Positions 54,729 through 64,000 of a DNA stretch of 64,000 nt are shown here, piece by piece. This stretch comes from Fragilariopsis cylindrus CCMP1102 (taxonomy: Eukaryota > Bacillariophyta > Bacillariophyceae > Bacillariales > Bacillariaceae). The stretch is taken from NCBI GenBank assembly GCA_900095095.1, contig FMBT01000441.1, positions 1 to 64,000 of the forward strand. The letters are read 5' to 3'. A program made the position numbers and the translations under genes. Each line of letters starts with the position of its first letter. The stretch's first letter is position 1. The notes beneath the pieces are model-generated. The model was given only the letters and a program-made list of their open reading frames with translations. It had not been told where the DNA came from and did not search any database.

Positions 54729-55748
54729 ATGAAGATCGTTGCAAGATCCAATAAAAAGAAAAAAGGGGCTGGTAAGGATAAGAAGCTGAAGAAACAAAAA
54801 GAACAAGATGATTTGACGATATCAAAATTAAATAATCCGGATGGGTATAAAGTATCGAAATTCTTTTTACGTGCGTATGATTTAATTAAAAAGTTTCAAG
54901 AACCGGGACAAACGAATGCTCAAGTACGCAATGCCTACAAGATCGGGGCTGAAAATGGTTGTATTATCTCCATTAAAGAATATGCCTTAGCATTAGCGGT
55001 CCGTCATGAAACGACGAATGATTGTATCCAACTCGCATTGCCATGGGCCTTAGAGGGTGCAATTCGTGGTAATAGTGATTGTTATCGGATACTGATTAAT
55101 ATCTACGCGGCCGCCTGTGAAAAAGTAGATGCTTATAGTCCCTGTGCCTTATGTGATTATTGGATGAAATTTAGTAATAAATGGGGTATCAAGAATGATA
55201 CTAAAGATGATAATGAAGAAATCATTACAAGTAAAGATCAAAAAAAACGTTGTGGTGTCATTCGGAATGAATTAAAAGATACTTTATTATTTAAAGAATG
55301 TGCTATGTGTGATGAAGCTGATTCTGTCGAATTTAATGTTACATTACAACGATGTGAACAATGTAAAATGTATTATTATTGTTCGGAGAAATGTCAAAGT
55401 CATCATTGGAACAATCAAGGTCATCGATCGGAATGTAAACAATATCAAATATTACAGAAATATCATAAACCATATGCCAAAGAGATCAGGGATGCAATTA
55501 AACGTGGTGATGATCCAAAAGATATAGTAAGACTACAAATCTTACGTAAAAAATTAGGTCTAACACGACCAAGAAATGACTATGAACAATATCAAACTAT
55601 TAAAGGATCAGAAGAATCAACAGAATTGACAGCAGAATTTTCAACATTCTCTTTAGAAGAAGAAACACCTGCAGTAAATCCATATAGTTTACTCATTGCA
55701 AGAGAAGATGGAACGGTGTATCTTGGATCTATTCCAACAGCGATCTAA
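54729..55748 (+). CDS. MYND zinc-finger protein
   Basis: 339 codons, uninterrupted. A Lys-rich head (NKKKKGAGKDKKLKKQKEQD) is followed by a helical region with Sel1-like spacing (VRNAYKIGAENGCIISIKEY, LPWALEGAIRGNSDCYRILI). The MYND finger is at residues about 191-235: CAMCDEADSVEFN, RCEQCKMYYYCSEKCQ, HHWNNQGHRSEC, with all C/H ligands. MYND fingers bind Pro-rich peptides in protein complexes; the partner is unknown. The C-terminus (IAREDGTVYLGSIPTAI) may be a short beta hairpin. No signal or TM. Confidence 0.82.
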   Translation: MKIVARSNKKKKGAGKDKKLKKQKEQDDLTISKLNNPDGYKVSKFFLRAYDLIKKFQEPGQTNAQVRNAYKIGAENGCIISIKEYALALAVRHETTNDCIQLALPWALEGAIRGNSDCYRILINIYAAACEKVDAYSPCALCDYWMKFSNKWGIKNDTKDDNEEIITSKDQKKRCGVIRNELKDTLLFKECAMCDEADSVEFNVTLQRCEQCKMYYYCSEKCQSHHWNNQGHRSECKQYQILQKYHKPYAKEIRDAIKRGDDPKDIVRLQILRKKLGLTRPRNDYEQYQTIKGSEESTELTAEFSTFSLEEETPAVNPYSLLIAREDGTVYLGSIPTAI

Positions 55749-56942
55749 AGTAGGTTCCAGTACAGTACAGTACAGTATTTGTATTGTGCATATTGTGTTC
55801 ATAACTTTATAGGTTTATCCGGTGAATATATGATGCAAAACGAAACGGAACGATACTAGATAAGGGAGAATAGCTTCTAATAGTGTACGATATATATGTA
55901 TATATATATATAATTTTATAAAACTTAAATGAAAATAAACAAAACATGAACTGATTCATTCATTCTCGACATACTATTTCTAGCTACGATTATCATTATC
56001 TTTACACCAAATACCGAAAGTTTGGCTGTGTTTTTGTTTTAGATTTGAATTTTGTAAAATGCTGTTCTCTTTTGTGAAGAAGGTAAAAGAACTGTTCTGT
56101 TTTCTTTTTTTTAATTGATATATCATTTTCAGTCCAACTGGGACTGAAAACCCTACCTACTGTATGCCCATTGAAGCGCGATGAAGCATGCAGTGGGCAC
56201 ACGCCCCTGGTAGCAAGCAAAAAGATACCAAAAGAAAACTGTCCGAAAGGCTCACTAACTTGTTCTATTCGTGAAATAACTGAGCTACCAAAAATTACAA
56301 CCTAATATATAGATTAAGAAAGTTAAAGATACATCATCGAATATGGAACATCGATCATCATCATCATCATCATCATCATCATAAACTCAGTATCAACCAA
56401 CAATACATACCTTATCAAATAATCGTATCGTATTGTGTTACGTGTCCTACTGTTGTTTATAGAAACTTTATGTTGTTGTCGTCGGAAATGGTGATGTCAT
56501 TTTAGAAGCAGTACAAGTTGCTCGCGTTGCGATTCATTCATTCATAGTTCACGAGAAGGGAAGGCTTTAAAACGTTACCTACATCATTCATAGGAAAAGA
56601 GGGAGAAACGAAAATATTGTAATAAAATAAGAAAAACCACACTATCGTATGGCTTGATTATCAGAACACTTGAAGGGGATGAAAAAATAGAATTGAGTTG
56701 AGTTGAGTTGATAGGTAAGAGAGAAATTGAGGTGAGAAGACTAGACGTGGCAAATGACGACAAAGGCGTCCAAACAAACAGACTTATCTCTCTCTCCCTT
56801 CTTTCTCAACGATTGAATTTACTTACGTTTTACTGGTACAAGTACAAGTGATTCCTGACTTTTGAATTACATTGCGTTCCTTTTTTCAATCTTTCTTTTA
56901 ATATATATCAAAAACATTCATTCGTTATTTGTTTTTATTCGT
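55749..56942. other. Convergent intergenic region
   Basis: No gene found. TATA microsatellite near 55892-55915 and an ATC repeat (56355-56383). A short minus-strand frame at 56002-56220 has no domain. Confidence 0.45.
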
Positions 56943-59411
56943 TCATTCGATATAAAATTTGTGTTGACCATTATAATGTATTTTCGATTGTTTCGGATAA
57001 CAAGTGGAACATAAATCATAATCAAAACATATTGAACATTTATATATCATTTTATTGTTATTGCCATTTACAATACTACCAGTATTATTTATTATTTGAG
57101 AACATCCATCACAATTTGCAATTTCTTCATAAGTTGTTGTTGTTGTTTCTTCTTGTTCCTGTTCTTGATCTTGATCTGTGTCGTGGTCGTCATCTCTATT
57201 ACTATTAGTCCTGTCTTTCTTGCTGTTATTAGTAGTGGTGGCGAATAGTGACGACGAAGCAGACATAAAATCAGCCCCAGGAAATACAATTATACGTTCT
57301 GGTGGAATTTTACCAATATTAATATTACTTCCAATATCATCATCGTCATCATCATCATCATCATCATCGTCATCGTCGTGTTCGCCTTTACCACTTTTCT
57401 TGTGTGTGTTTTCATCTCGAAGAACCGTTGTTAATAGTCTTGCTGAAGCGTCTGATGCGGCGTATCTATTACTATTATTATTAATATTCATGCTGGGTCG
57501 TGGTGTTGGTGTTGGTGTAGTTTTAGCTGCTCTATTCTTCCTTTTTCCATTGCTCTTATTGTTACTGTTGCTCTTATTATTATTGTGCATGTTGGTGTTG
57601 TTAGTAGTAGTATCAAAACCTAATCCTAATTGTTTCCCTAATGCACGTGATATATCATCACAATAACCTAATAGGTAACTATCAAATACATAATCCTTAC
57701 GAAAATCTATATCCTCATTGTCATTACTATCATCATCGTAATTTTGTTTTTGTTTTTTTGGTACTTTAATATTTGGTGTTTTATTAATTAATATTCTTGG
57801 TATATTTGTTGGTAAATAGTCGATAACTTTGGATATTGGTGCCACACTTAAGGATGTACCAATCACAATTAATGCATCAACTTTTTGACGATCATATTCA
57901 ATACGTTTACTGACATGATTTGATAAATTTTCACCAAAAAATGTGATACTCGGTTTTAATATACCATTGCAATAATTAGTACTGTCATTATGTTCCTGTT
58001 GTGGATACTCGTCATTGTCATTGTCGATGCCTCCTGATACAGAACGACAACGTTTTCTTATGTTTCTACTACTTGTCCTACTAGGTGATGGGAATGGAGA
58101 AGATGCTAAGTTGGATGATGTAGTAGACATGCCGTTTTTCTTCTTCTTCTTCTTCTGAGAATTTTGTTTTGATGGTTCTTTGCAATACGGAACGGATCCT
58201 GTTTGAATTGATGACATGAAATGTTTTCTATTGTTGTCATCGTTCTTATCTTCTTCCCCTTTTGAATCCTCTGATCCTGTTGTTGTCGAACTTGGTGGTG
58301 GTGGTGGTGGTGTTGCTGTTGTATTAAAACTGTGATTACAACGTAAACACTTTACTTGTTTTAAGGAACCATGACAATACACAATTTTGGATTCGGATAC
58401 ACCTGCTACAGATTCGAATCCATCAATATTTTGTGTATAGACACGTAATAACATTTTCTTTTTTTCTAATAATGCTAAAAATTTATGTGAATCACTTACG
58501 ACTGTTGTTTTTGTTTCATTTCCAATAGTTTCAATTTGTGTTTGTATTTTGTTACCGATCTTATCGGTGGTTCTTTCTTCTTTTTCTTTTTCTTCTTCCT
58601 TCTTTTTCAATTTTTGATTCCTCGTATTATTATATGTCGCAGCATTCGTCCTCGTCTCTATTTTAGTTTTCTTTTTCATGTTGTTTGTGACTACTACAGC
58701 AGTTGTTGATACACCGTCATCATCTTCCTTCTGTACTATGTCATCCTTCTTCTTGTTCTTATTCAATTTTGGATAATATAATTGTTTTGCAAATTTATAA
58801 AATGGTCTTGGATTATCTTTGAAAAATTCAATACAAAATAAATCTTCGGGACAACTTAATCCTAATTCATTACGGTCTAATGTATTATATAAACCAATAT
58901 CTTTGGATCGAAAATCTGGAATACCTAAACTTGTGGATATACCAGCACCAACTAATACTACAATATTCTTTTTAAATTTTAATAAATTACAAACATTTTC
59001 AAATACATCATCCACTGTGTTAATCTCAGTATCATCATCGTCATCATCGTCAACATTTTTGTTACCGTCATTGTTAATGCTTGCAGGGAATTTTCGGGAT
59101 GGAGGTCGAACCGTTAAATCATATGGCGGACGAAGAGCACAACAATCTGTTGGTGGTGGCGGTGGTGGTTTTTCCTTCCTATTATTTTTACGGATTGATT
59201 TTTTCATCTTGATATTAGTTCCTGTTCCTCCTCCCGTTACACCTCCTCCGTCGTCAGCAGCAATAACAGCAGCGGCAAAACCCGAAACAGTAGTCAAAGA
59301 TCTACTACTAGTACATGTAGATTTCTTCTTTGTCATGTTTTTATGGTTACTGTATATATAAGTTATGGTTGCTATATTGCATGCCTTCTCCCCTTCGTCG
59401 TCATCATCCAC
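56943..59411 (-). CDS. Sirtuin (Sir2 NAD-dependent deacylase) with ZZ finger
   Basis: 822 codons, uninterrupted. Sirtuin motifs: GAGIS at residues 155-159, GIPDFRSKDIGLY, LRVYTQNIDGFE, catalytic His in VYCHGSLKQVKCLRC, zinc Cys pairs CLRC and PYC / NYC, PSITFFGENL, and ALIVIGTSLSVAPI. It looks like a class I (SIRT1/2-like) enzyme that removes acyl groups from Lys using NAD. The core is broken by a Lys/Thr-rich insert between the helical and NAD parts and a Ser/Gly/Asp insert inside the zinc module. At the end, CDGCSQIINNTGSIV, YKCSICFDYDLCSTCY and GQHKFYIE form a ZZ-type zinc finger. Met26 (59336) is an alternative start. Confidence 0.88.
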   Translation of the reverse strand: MDDDDEGEKACNIATITYIYSNHKNMTKKKSTCTSSRSLTTVSGFAAAVIAADDGGGVTGGGTGTNIKMKKSIRKNNRKEKPPPPPPTDCCALRPPYDLTVRPPSRKFPASINNDGNKNVDDDDDDDTEINTVDDVFENVCNLLKFKKNIVVLVGAGISTSLGIPDFRSKDIGLYNTLDRNELGLSCPEDLFCIEFFKDNPRPFYKFAKQLYYPKLNKNKKKDDIVQKEDDDGVSTTAVVVTNNMKKKTKIETRTNAATYNNTRNQKLKKKEEEKEKEERTTDKIGNKIQTQIETIGNETKTTVVSDSHKFLALLEKKKMLLRVYTQNIDGFESVAGVSESKIVYCHGSLKQVKCLRCNHSFNTTATPPPPPPSSTTTGSEDSKGEEDKNDDNNRKHFMSSIQTGSVPYCKEPSKQNSQKKKKKKNGMSTTSSNLASSPFPSPSRTSSRNIRKRCRSVSGGIDNDNDEYPQQEHNDSTNYCNGILKPSITFFGENLSNHVSKRIEYDRQKVDALIVIGTSLSVAPISKVIDYLPTNIPRILINKTPNIKVPKKQKQNYDDDSNDNEDIDFRKDYVFDSYLLGYCDDISRALGKQLGLGFDTTTNNTNMHNNNKSNSNNKSNGKRKNRAAKTTPTPTPRPSMNINNNSNRYAASDASARLLTTVLRDENTHKKSGKGEHDDDDDDDDDDDDDDIGSNINIGKIPPERIIVFPGADFMSASSSLFATTTNNSKKDRTNSNRDDDHDTDQDQEQEQEETTTTTYEEIANCDGCSQIINNTGSIVNGNNNKMIYKCSICFDYDLCSTCYPKQSKIHYNGQHKFYIE

Positions 59412-59447
59412 ACCTTAATTGTCGTCGTCAACAGACGTCTGGAGAGC

Positions 59448-59956
59448 CCGCGATTGGACAAATTACAATCGAGTCGCGCGTGTTTAAAAAATTTGGCGAG
59501 CGTGGAGGGCGCCCGGTAATTTTTCTTCTGCGACCAGAATATTTTTTTAGGGCAATTGAGTTTGTTTTGGGGGACAGAAAAACAAAAATGTATAAGCCAC
59601 TAATAGATTTATCAGTCCGCTAATAGATTTATTTTCACACTTATACTTATATTTTTATTTACACTTATACTTATATAAATAAATATTTTAACGTGAACCG
59701 TTAGTAAAATACTTATAAATGTATAAGCCATTTTCAAAATACATATATAAGTATTTGTCCACTAATAGATTTTTCAGTCCGCTTATAGATATATTTAAAA
59801 ACTGCGACCAGAATGTTTGTCCCCCAAAATAAATAGGTGCGCCCCCTTATTTTAGTATAAGCCTTCAGATAAGATTCCCGCTTCCCCCACAAGCGCCAAG
59901 AATTAATTTTAATCCCGCGCGATCGTGAGAAAAGCTTTCGTTCGCGGGCTCTCCTG
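59448..59956. repeat. Inverted-repeat element of about 510 bp
   Basis: GGAGAGCCCGCGA near 59450 is the inverse complement of TCGCGGGCTCTCC near 59943. The match extends inward with gaps (CGAGTCGCGCG / CGATCGCGCGGG, TTTGGCGAGCG / TTGGCGCTTG), giving arms of about 80 bp. A second nested pair (CTGCGACCAGAAT at 59529 and 59800, TTTTGGGGGACA at 59565 with TGTCCCCCAAAA at 59815) flanks AT-rich repeats such as CACTTATACTTATAT. No coding potential. A short DNA-transposon type unlike the mariner-like ends elsewhere. Confidence 0.65.
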
Positions 59957-60434
59957 TGTTCAAAGTTTCAATTTCCAAAATGAGGATTTGCAAATTTCGA
60001 ATTTTCGTGGAGACCAAGCTGAAGTTTTTAATTTGACATTAACGCTAAGTTAAGCAGGCGTTGCACGGAGGAAGTAGGACCTAGGGGAAAGTAGTACACA
60101 CTGGTACTTTTGATAAGTATACGTATTTGATACTTTCTTAAAAACAAGCGAATCCCGTATACTTTTACGCAAGACTGCATGGCGAAGTTCTGAGTGGCGA
60201 AGCTTTTGGATGATGAGTGAAAGATATCTTATGAAGTGAAAGCGCGATATCTTTTGTTTGGGTTTGGAATCTGACGTGAACCTCTACTACGGTATCATCG
60301 CAATAATATAACAAGGCAAACAACAAACAACCAACTTCACATAAATAATTAGCTAAGTTCAATTGAAAGGAATAAATAAATAAAATAAACAAAGTGTTTA
60401 AAAAGCAACGAACAACGGAAATTAATAATACACC
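59957..60434. other. Intergenic with a mariner-type end
   Basis: CACGGAGGAAG at 60064-60074 followed by TA matches the right end of the mariner-like element; no left end is seen. Beyond it, the sequence up to the next ATG is likely promoter and leader. Confidence 0.45.
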
Positions 60435-62418
60435 ATGACGGTCGTCACGAATAAAAACGAAATAACACGTCTTGTAGTTGGTTACGGTAGCAGCGGGTTG
60501 TTGGTAGATGGTGAAGATGATTCGGATGATCTCGAACATCTCCGGAATCAACAGCATCCACAACAACGTCAATGGGAAGACGACGATCAACAACAACAAC
60601 TGAAGAGTTTCAAATCGAAGGCGGCCGCACGAATTGGATTCTCCTTATTTGTGGTGGCATCGGTTGTCATTATGGTCACAACGGCCTATTCCACGGGGTA
60701 CAATAAGGGCACAGTAGCAACAACTGCAACCGCAACACATCATCACAAGCAAGAAGGAAAAATGGTATTGGATGAACTGGTGATGACAACGACCGCTAGT
60801 AGTAGTGATAGTGGAAGTGGTAGCAGTAGTGGTAGTGACAAAGGAAGTGATCAAAACTTACACGTGAGTTTTGATAATACGGATGCGATTGTCTTACCGA
60901 TCCGACGAAAGGAACGGAAAGGTCGGGGATGTATGTTTTGTCATTTGAATACCGTACCACCCGTTGTGAAGGAGGAATTAGTAGAAACGATGGTCTTCGT
61001 CGATGACGGTAATAATAGTGATGAGAGTGTTCCTCTAACAACCTCAGTCGAGGTGACACCCATGACCTTTACCTACAATTATGAATTGCACAATGGTCAA
61101 TTATTATTTACCGATCCCCGTTCGGAACTAATCCCGAATTTACAGTTTGATTATGCCGTGCTCGGATTGATGTCGGTCCAGAATATCAATCGTGAAACAT
61201 TGGAGAATGTGAGTTTGGATGAAGTCTATGTTCATCACATCGTCTTTCCCCCCTTGGGGATGTTAGGTGCTGAAGTCTTAACCGCAGATCCTCTCGTTTA
61301 TCCGAAAGGGTACGGATATCATGTCATTGCAAAAGAAAAACCCAATATTGTCATAAATGCACATTTGTTATCCAACAAAGATTTAAAGCCCATTAATGGT
61401 TCTTTACCATTGGCACGTAAATTATGCAATGAATGTTATTATGCACCGGTACGTTCATAATATATATAAAGTCTCTGGATCCTCTCACCGTATGGAATCA
61501 ATTCGTTGGTTCGTCAATTTGTATTCCCAATTTAGTTGTTACTCAACTCACTCTTAACCTGTTACGTACGTTGTATTGTTTTATTATTATTATTATTAGG
61601 GCAAGGGTTCAGATTGTACGCCAGAAGTATCAGGCACATTCAAGTGTTGCGGTGATAGTGAGTCGTGTACGAGCGACGAGGAAAGTTGTTTGTGTGCGAC
61701 AAATTTGGAATACAACAAACATGAAACGACAAAGTATCAGATCCAAGTTGATATGCTGATTACCCGTGATATTGATAAGATCAAACGTGCCGATTCTTGG
61801 ACGTTAGCGGCACCCGAGTGTCATGTGAATTTAAAGGGTGAAGCGGTCTTTGAAACATATAAACCCGATAGTTTTTGCTACAACAACACCCTATCGACCT
61901 TTACTGGTGATAATTCATTGTTTCATCATATTGAATTACAAGAAGACGATGAAAATCCGTACGTCAAAACAATGGTGTCGTCAGTGGCACCATCATCGGG
62001 ATTGATCGTCCTTGCTAACAGTCACATGCATACCGGTGGTGTCAATGCGACGTTGATGATTAATGGTATACCATTGTGTTCGACGGGAACAATTTATGGT
62101 ACCGATTCCAACACCAAAACGAATGCACGGAACGAACAAAACCATTTGATTCATATCGAATCGTGTTACCATGCTGACTTTTATAAGAAGGGTGGTCATC
62201 GATTCAAGGCCGGGGACATTTTTACCATGGAATCCTTCTATCACGGTGGGAATAATGATGCACGGTTTATTGGCGATGGTGCCGCCGGTGAGCACAAAAA
62301 TGTGATGAGTTACTTTACTACCAATGTCGTCTTTGATGGTGATGCATCCTACATGTCTAAAAAACGCACCTCCTTTAGTGCCACTGGAAATATCATCCAT
62401 ACACTTGGATTGTATTAA
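60435..62418 (+). CDS. SURNod19-like single-pass membrane protein
   Basis: Exon 1 is 60435-61448 and exon 2 is 61600-62418; the 151-bp intron starts GTACGT and ends TTATTAG, in phase 0. The product is 610 residues with no frame break. The N-terminal 75 residues are cytoplasmic, then one TM (IGFSLFVVASVVIMVTTAYS) places the rest in the lumen or outside. The large domain matches the stress-up-regulated Nod19 pattern: VYVHHIVFPPLG, IVINAHLLSN, CYHADFYKKGGHRFKAGD, VLANSHMHTGGVNATLMING and IPLCSTGTIYG. Conserved His pairs suggest a metal site. A Cys-rich segment (DCTPEVSGTFKCCGDSESC) follows the intron. Physiological role unknown; known homologues are plant stress-induced proteins. Confidence 0.78.
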
Positions 62419-62446
62419 GAACGAAATCCTAGAATACGACAGCAGT

Positions 62447-62480
<34 letters not shown>

Positions 62481-62726
62481 GAATCAAACAAATCAAAAAC
62501 ACGTTCACGAAATCTCGATTAAAAATTGTTTGATCGAAGCCACTACGTAGTATCTGCCGGAATTCGATATATCATTGCATACGTACATACATCTTGCATA
62601 CACGAGTCTTACATACATAATTTTCTTAACAAATAGAGATCCATATTATTAATAGGTCCTCTACTACTTCTACTACTACGCATGGTATCTACAGCAAAAC
62701 AAGTCTCGTGTTAGACTGTTGGGTGT
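62419..62726. other. Convergent intergenic region
   Basis: GA microsatellite at about 62448-62474. No gene seen. Confidence 0.4.
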
Positions 62727-63146
62727 TTATTTTCCAAGAAACACACGTCCATCATAGTCGAATTTGACCAAATCTAGATTCGAGCCATATTTTTCTGCAA
62801 AAGCAGTGAACACATATATATATTTATCAAAGTGGCGTGTCTTCGTATTGCAGCGAAACCTCCTTTCCTTCAGCATCATCATAATATTACAGACGACTTC
62901 CTTCGGTATCTGTGACTTTATCACGAAAATAAACCGTAACAATTAGTTTGTTCCCCTAGGAAGAAGAAGGTGTGGCTGTAGTGCAAGTAACCTTCGTTAG
63001 TTGTGTTATAATCGCGAAGTGGAAATGAGCTGCCGTCGTTGGTATAGCCATCGATAGCATCGCAGCAGTATTTGTAGTTCTAATACTATTTGGCAATGCA
63101 TCTCTATTGGTTGTGGTGACATTATCGTCTTCCGACAAAGCATTGA

Positions 63147-63179
<33 letters not shown>

Positions 63180-63409
63180 AGGTGTTGCTGTGCGTATCGT
63201 ACCTCTTCTGGTACAGTCCGGAGAGAATCCCCGTCACCGCCTATACTACCACTACTATCATCGTTCCGACTATCAGTTGCAACCGGGCGACAAACGCAAG
63301 AATTATTAACCTCGATTGTTGATGATTCCGTCTTCTTGTTGATAAGGTTGTTGGATTGACTTGACGGCACTGTTGATTTGGCTATATTATTTCTTGGGCC
63401 ATCTGACAA
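62727..63409 (-). CDS. Ubiquitin-fold (SUMO/Rad60-SLD-like) protein, damaged
   Basis: From an ATG near 63409 the frame reads SDGPRNNIAKSTVPSSQSNN and then a Gln repeat. The distal part ends with HFDKYIYVFTAFAEKYGSNL and DLVKFDYDGRVFLGK, which fits the SUMO-like pattern of an AYAEK-G...RF-FDG ending. Just before it, in another frame, LIVTVYFRDKV and GKEVSLQYEDTPL look like the first strands of the same fold. The pieces are in different frames and one stop lies between the first strands, so this gene is damaged or the consensus is poor. The N-terminal third may be disordered. Confidence 0.4.
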
Positions 63410-63564
63410 AAGATGACACTGTGAAAAAAGGTTTGTTGTCTTGCAAAATCAAAGAAGAAAAGGGTGATCCCACAATTGGAGGCATCAAATACTACAAAGC
63501 TAGTGGGATAATATTCAAACGCATCATTGTTCAAAGAAAACTTTTTACACAGAAGGAAAAGTAA
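63361..63564 (+). CDS. Possible first exon of an uncharacterised gene
   Basis: The frame reads LSCKIKEEKGDPTIGGIKYY, KASGIIFKRIIVQRKLFTQK and ends at AAAAG|TAAG, which could be a splice donor leading beyond the stop. The sequence is protein-like but short, and its 5' part overlaps the opposite-strand gene. Low confidence. Confidence 0.25.
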   Translation: MTALLIWLYYFLGHLTKDDTVKKGLLSCKIKEEKGDPTIGGIKYYKASGIIFKRIIVQRKLFTQKEK

Positions 63565-63574
63565 GTTTTGTGTT

Positions 63575-63611
<37 letters not shown>

Positions 63612-64000
63612 GAACTCTTAAAAAAATAAGATAAGCCATTTCGTGTTTGAAAGATTTCAGTCGCACGCTCGCTCCCGGAAAGTATCTTTCCTACTGTATA
63701 TCCCAACTGTCGTGCTTTCACCAACGTGCAACGTCAAAAATAGAACTCAATGTATTGGATTTTTGTTGACGAAAATGACTGTACGTCGCAGTACTTAACT
63801 GTACTTTTACCTTGTTATATAAATAAATATATATGACTTCCTAATAATATTATCATTACGAATAAGCATCGCATTGTACAAAGTGTACGTTTACCGCCAG
63901 TTACCGCTACGTGTCAACACGATTCATACGGTATATCCTCATAATTCTATAGCTAGCATCATAATTGTATTACATATCATTCTCTCTCACTGGCTTCAAC
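63565..64000. other. Right-end intergenic region
   Basis: TC microsatellite at about 63579-63608. No supported gene to the end of the window. Confidence 0.45.

Noticed and set aside
56002-56220. 72-codon minus-strand frame with a GC-rich patch
   Set aside because: No domain, no start context, and surrounded by AT-rich intergenic DNA.

Overview
The window looks like nuclear DNA of a polar pennate diatom, most like Fragilariopsis; the species is an inference. Three things point that way. First, a DUF3494 ice-binding protein gene lies at 33.7-34.4 kb. Second, plastid-targeted proteins carry diatom-type presequences, including a signal peptide followed by an A-F-A-P-like or aromatic cleavage site, and there is a Psb31-like lumenal protein. 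Third, many secreted proteins have Pro-Thr/Ser repeats or a Cys-rich tail. Genes are short, have zero or one small GT-AG intron, are spaced by AT-rich DNA and lie on both strands.

Layout. 0-10 kb: a small plastid protein, PRP6 (U5 snRNP) on the minus strand, a dispersed repeat with a 190-bp tandem array, and a secreted protein with one intron. 10-21 kb: a membrane protein with a signal peptide, Pro/Thr/Ser region, one TM and a PDZ domain (minus); PGS1, the cardiolipin-pathway phosphatidylglycerophosphate synthase; a small TM/TPR-like gene; organellar phenylalanyl-tRNA synthetase; and a thioredoxin-like [2Fe-2S] protein. 21-24 kb: an inverted second copy of the dispersed repeat and a decayed PiggyBac transposase. 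25-33 kb: a multidomain secreted Cys-rich protein, a secreted SGNH hydrolase with a Cys-rich tail, a hypothetical gene and a Psb31-like protein. 33-37 kb: a broken ice-binding protein gene between old direct repeats, then a helical-repeat-like gene. 37.9-41.3 kb: a 3.4-kb mariner-like transposon with about 85-bp terminal inverted repeats (TIRs) and TA target duplications. 42-49 kb: small membrane/secreted genes, an arrestin-domain protein, a DRAM/Frag1-family membrane protein, and a short non-autonomous element with the same ends as the 3.4-kb transposon. 50-64 kb: a second thioredoxin-like ferredoxin protein with a TPR-like tail, a J-domain protein, tandem repeats, a MYND-finger protein, a sirtuin with a ZZ finger, a second type of inverted-repeat element, a SURNod19-like membrane protein, and a damaged SUMO-like gene.

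Many otherwise well-conserved host genes, including essential single-copy ones such as PRP6 and PGS1, are interrupted by frame changes that a single missing base, often in a short homopolymer, would explain. I read these mostly as uncorrected long-read consensus errors, so several CDS entries span more than one reading frame. The ice-binding gene is different: a conserved segment is missing as well. I saw no rRNA, tRNA, CRISPR array or prokaryotic operon. The genes are ordinary nuclear housekeeping, organelle, secretory and mobile-element loci; I see no evidence that they form one pathway.
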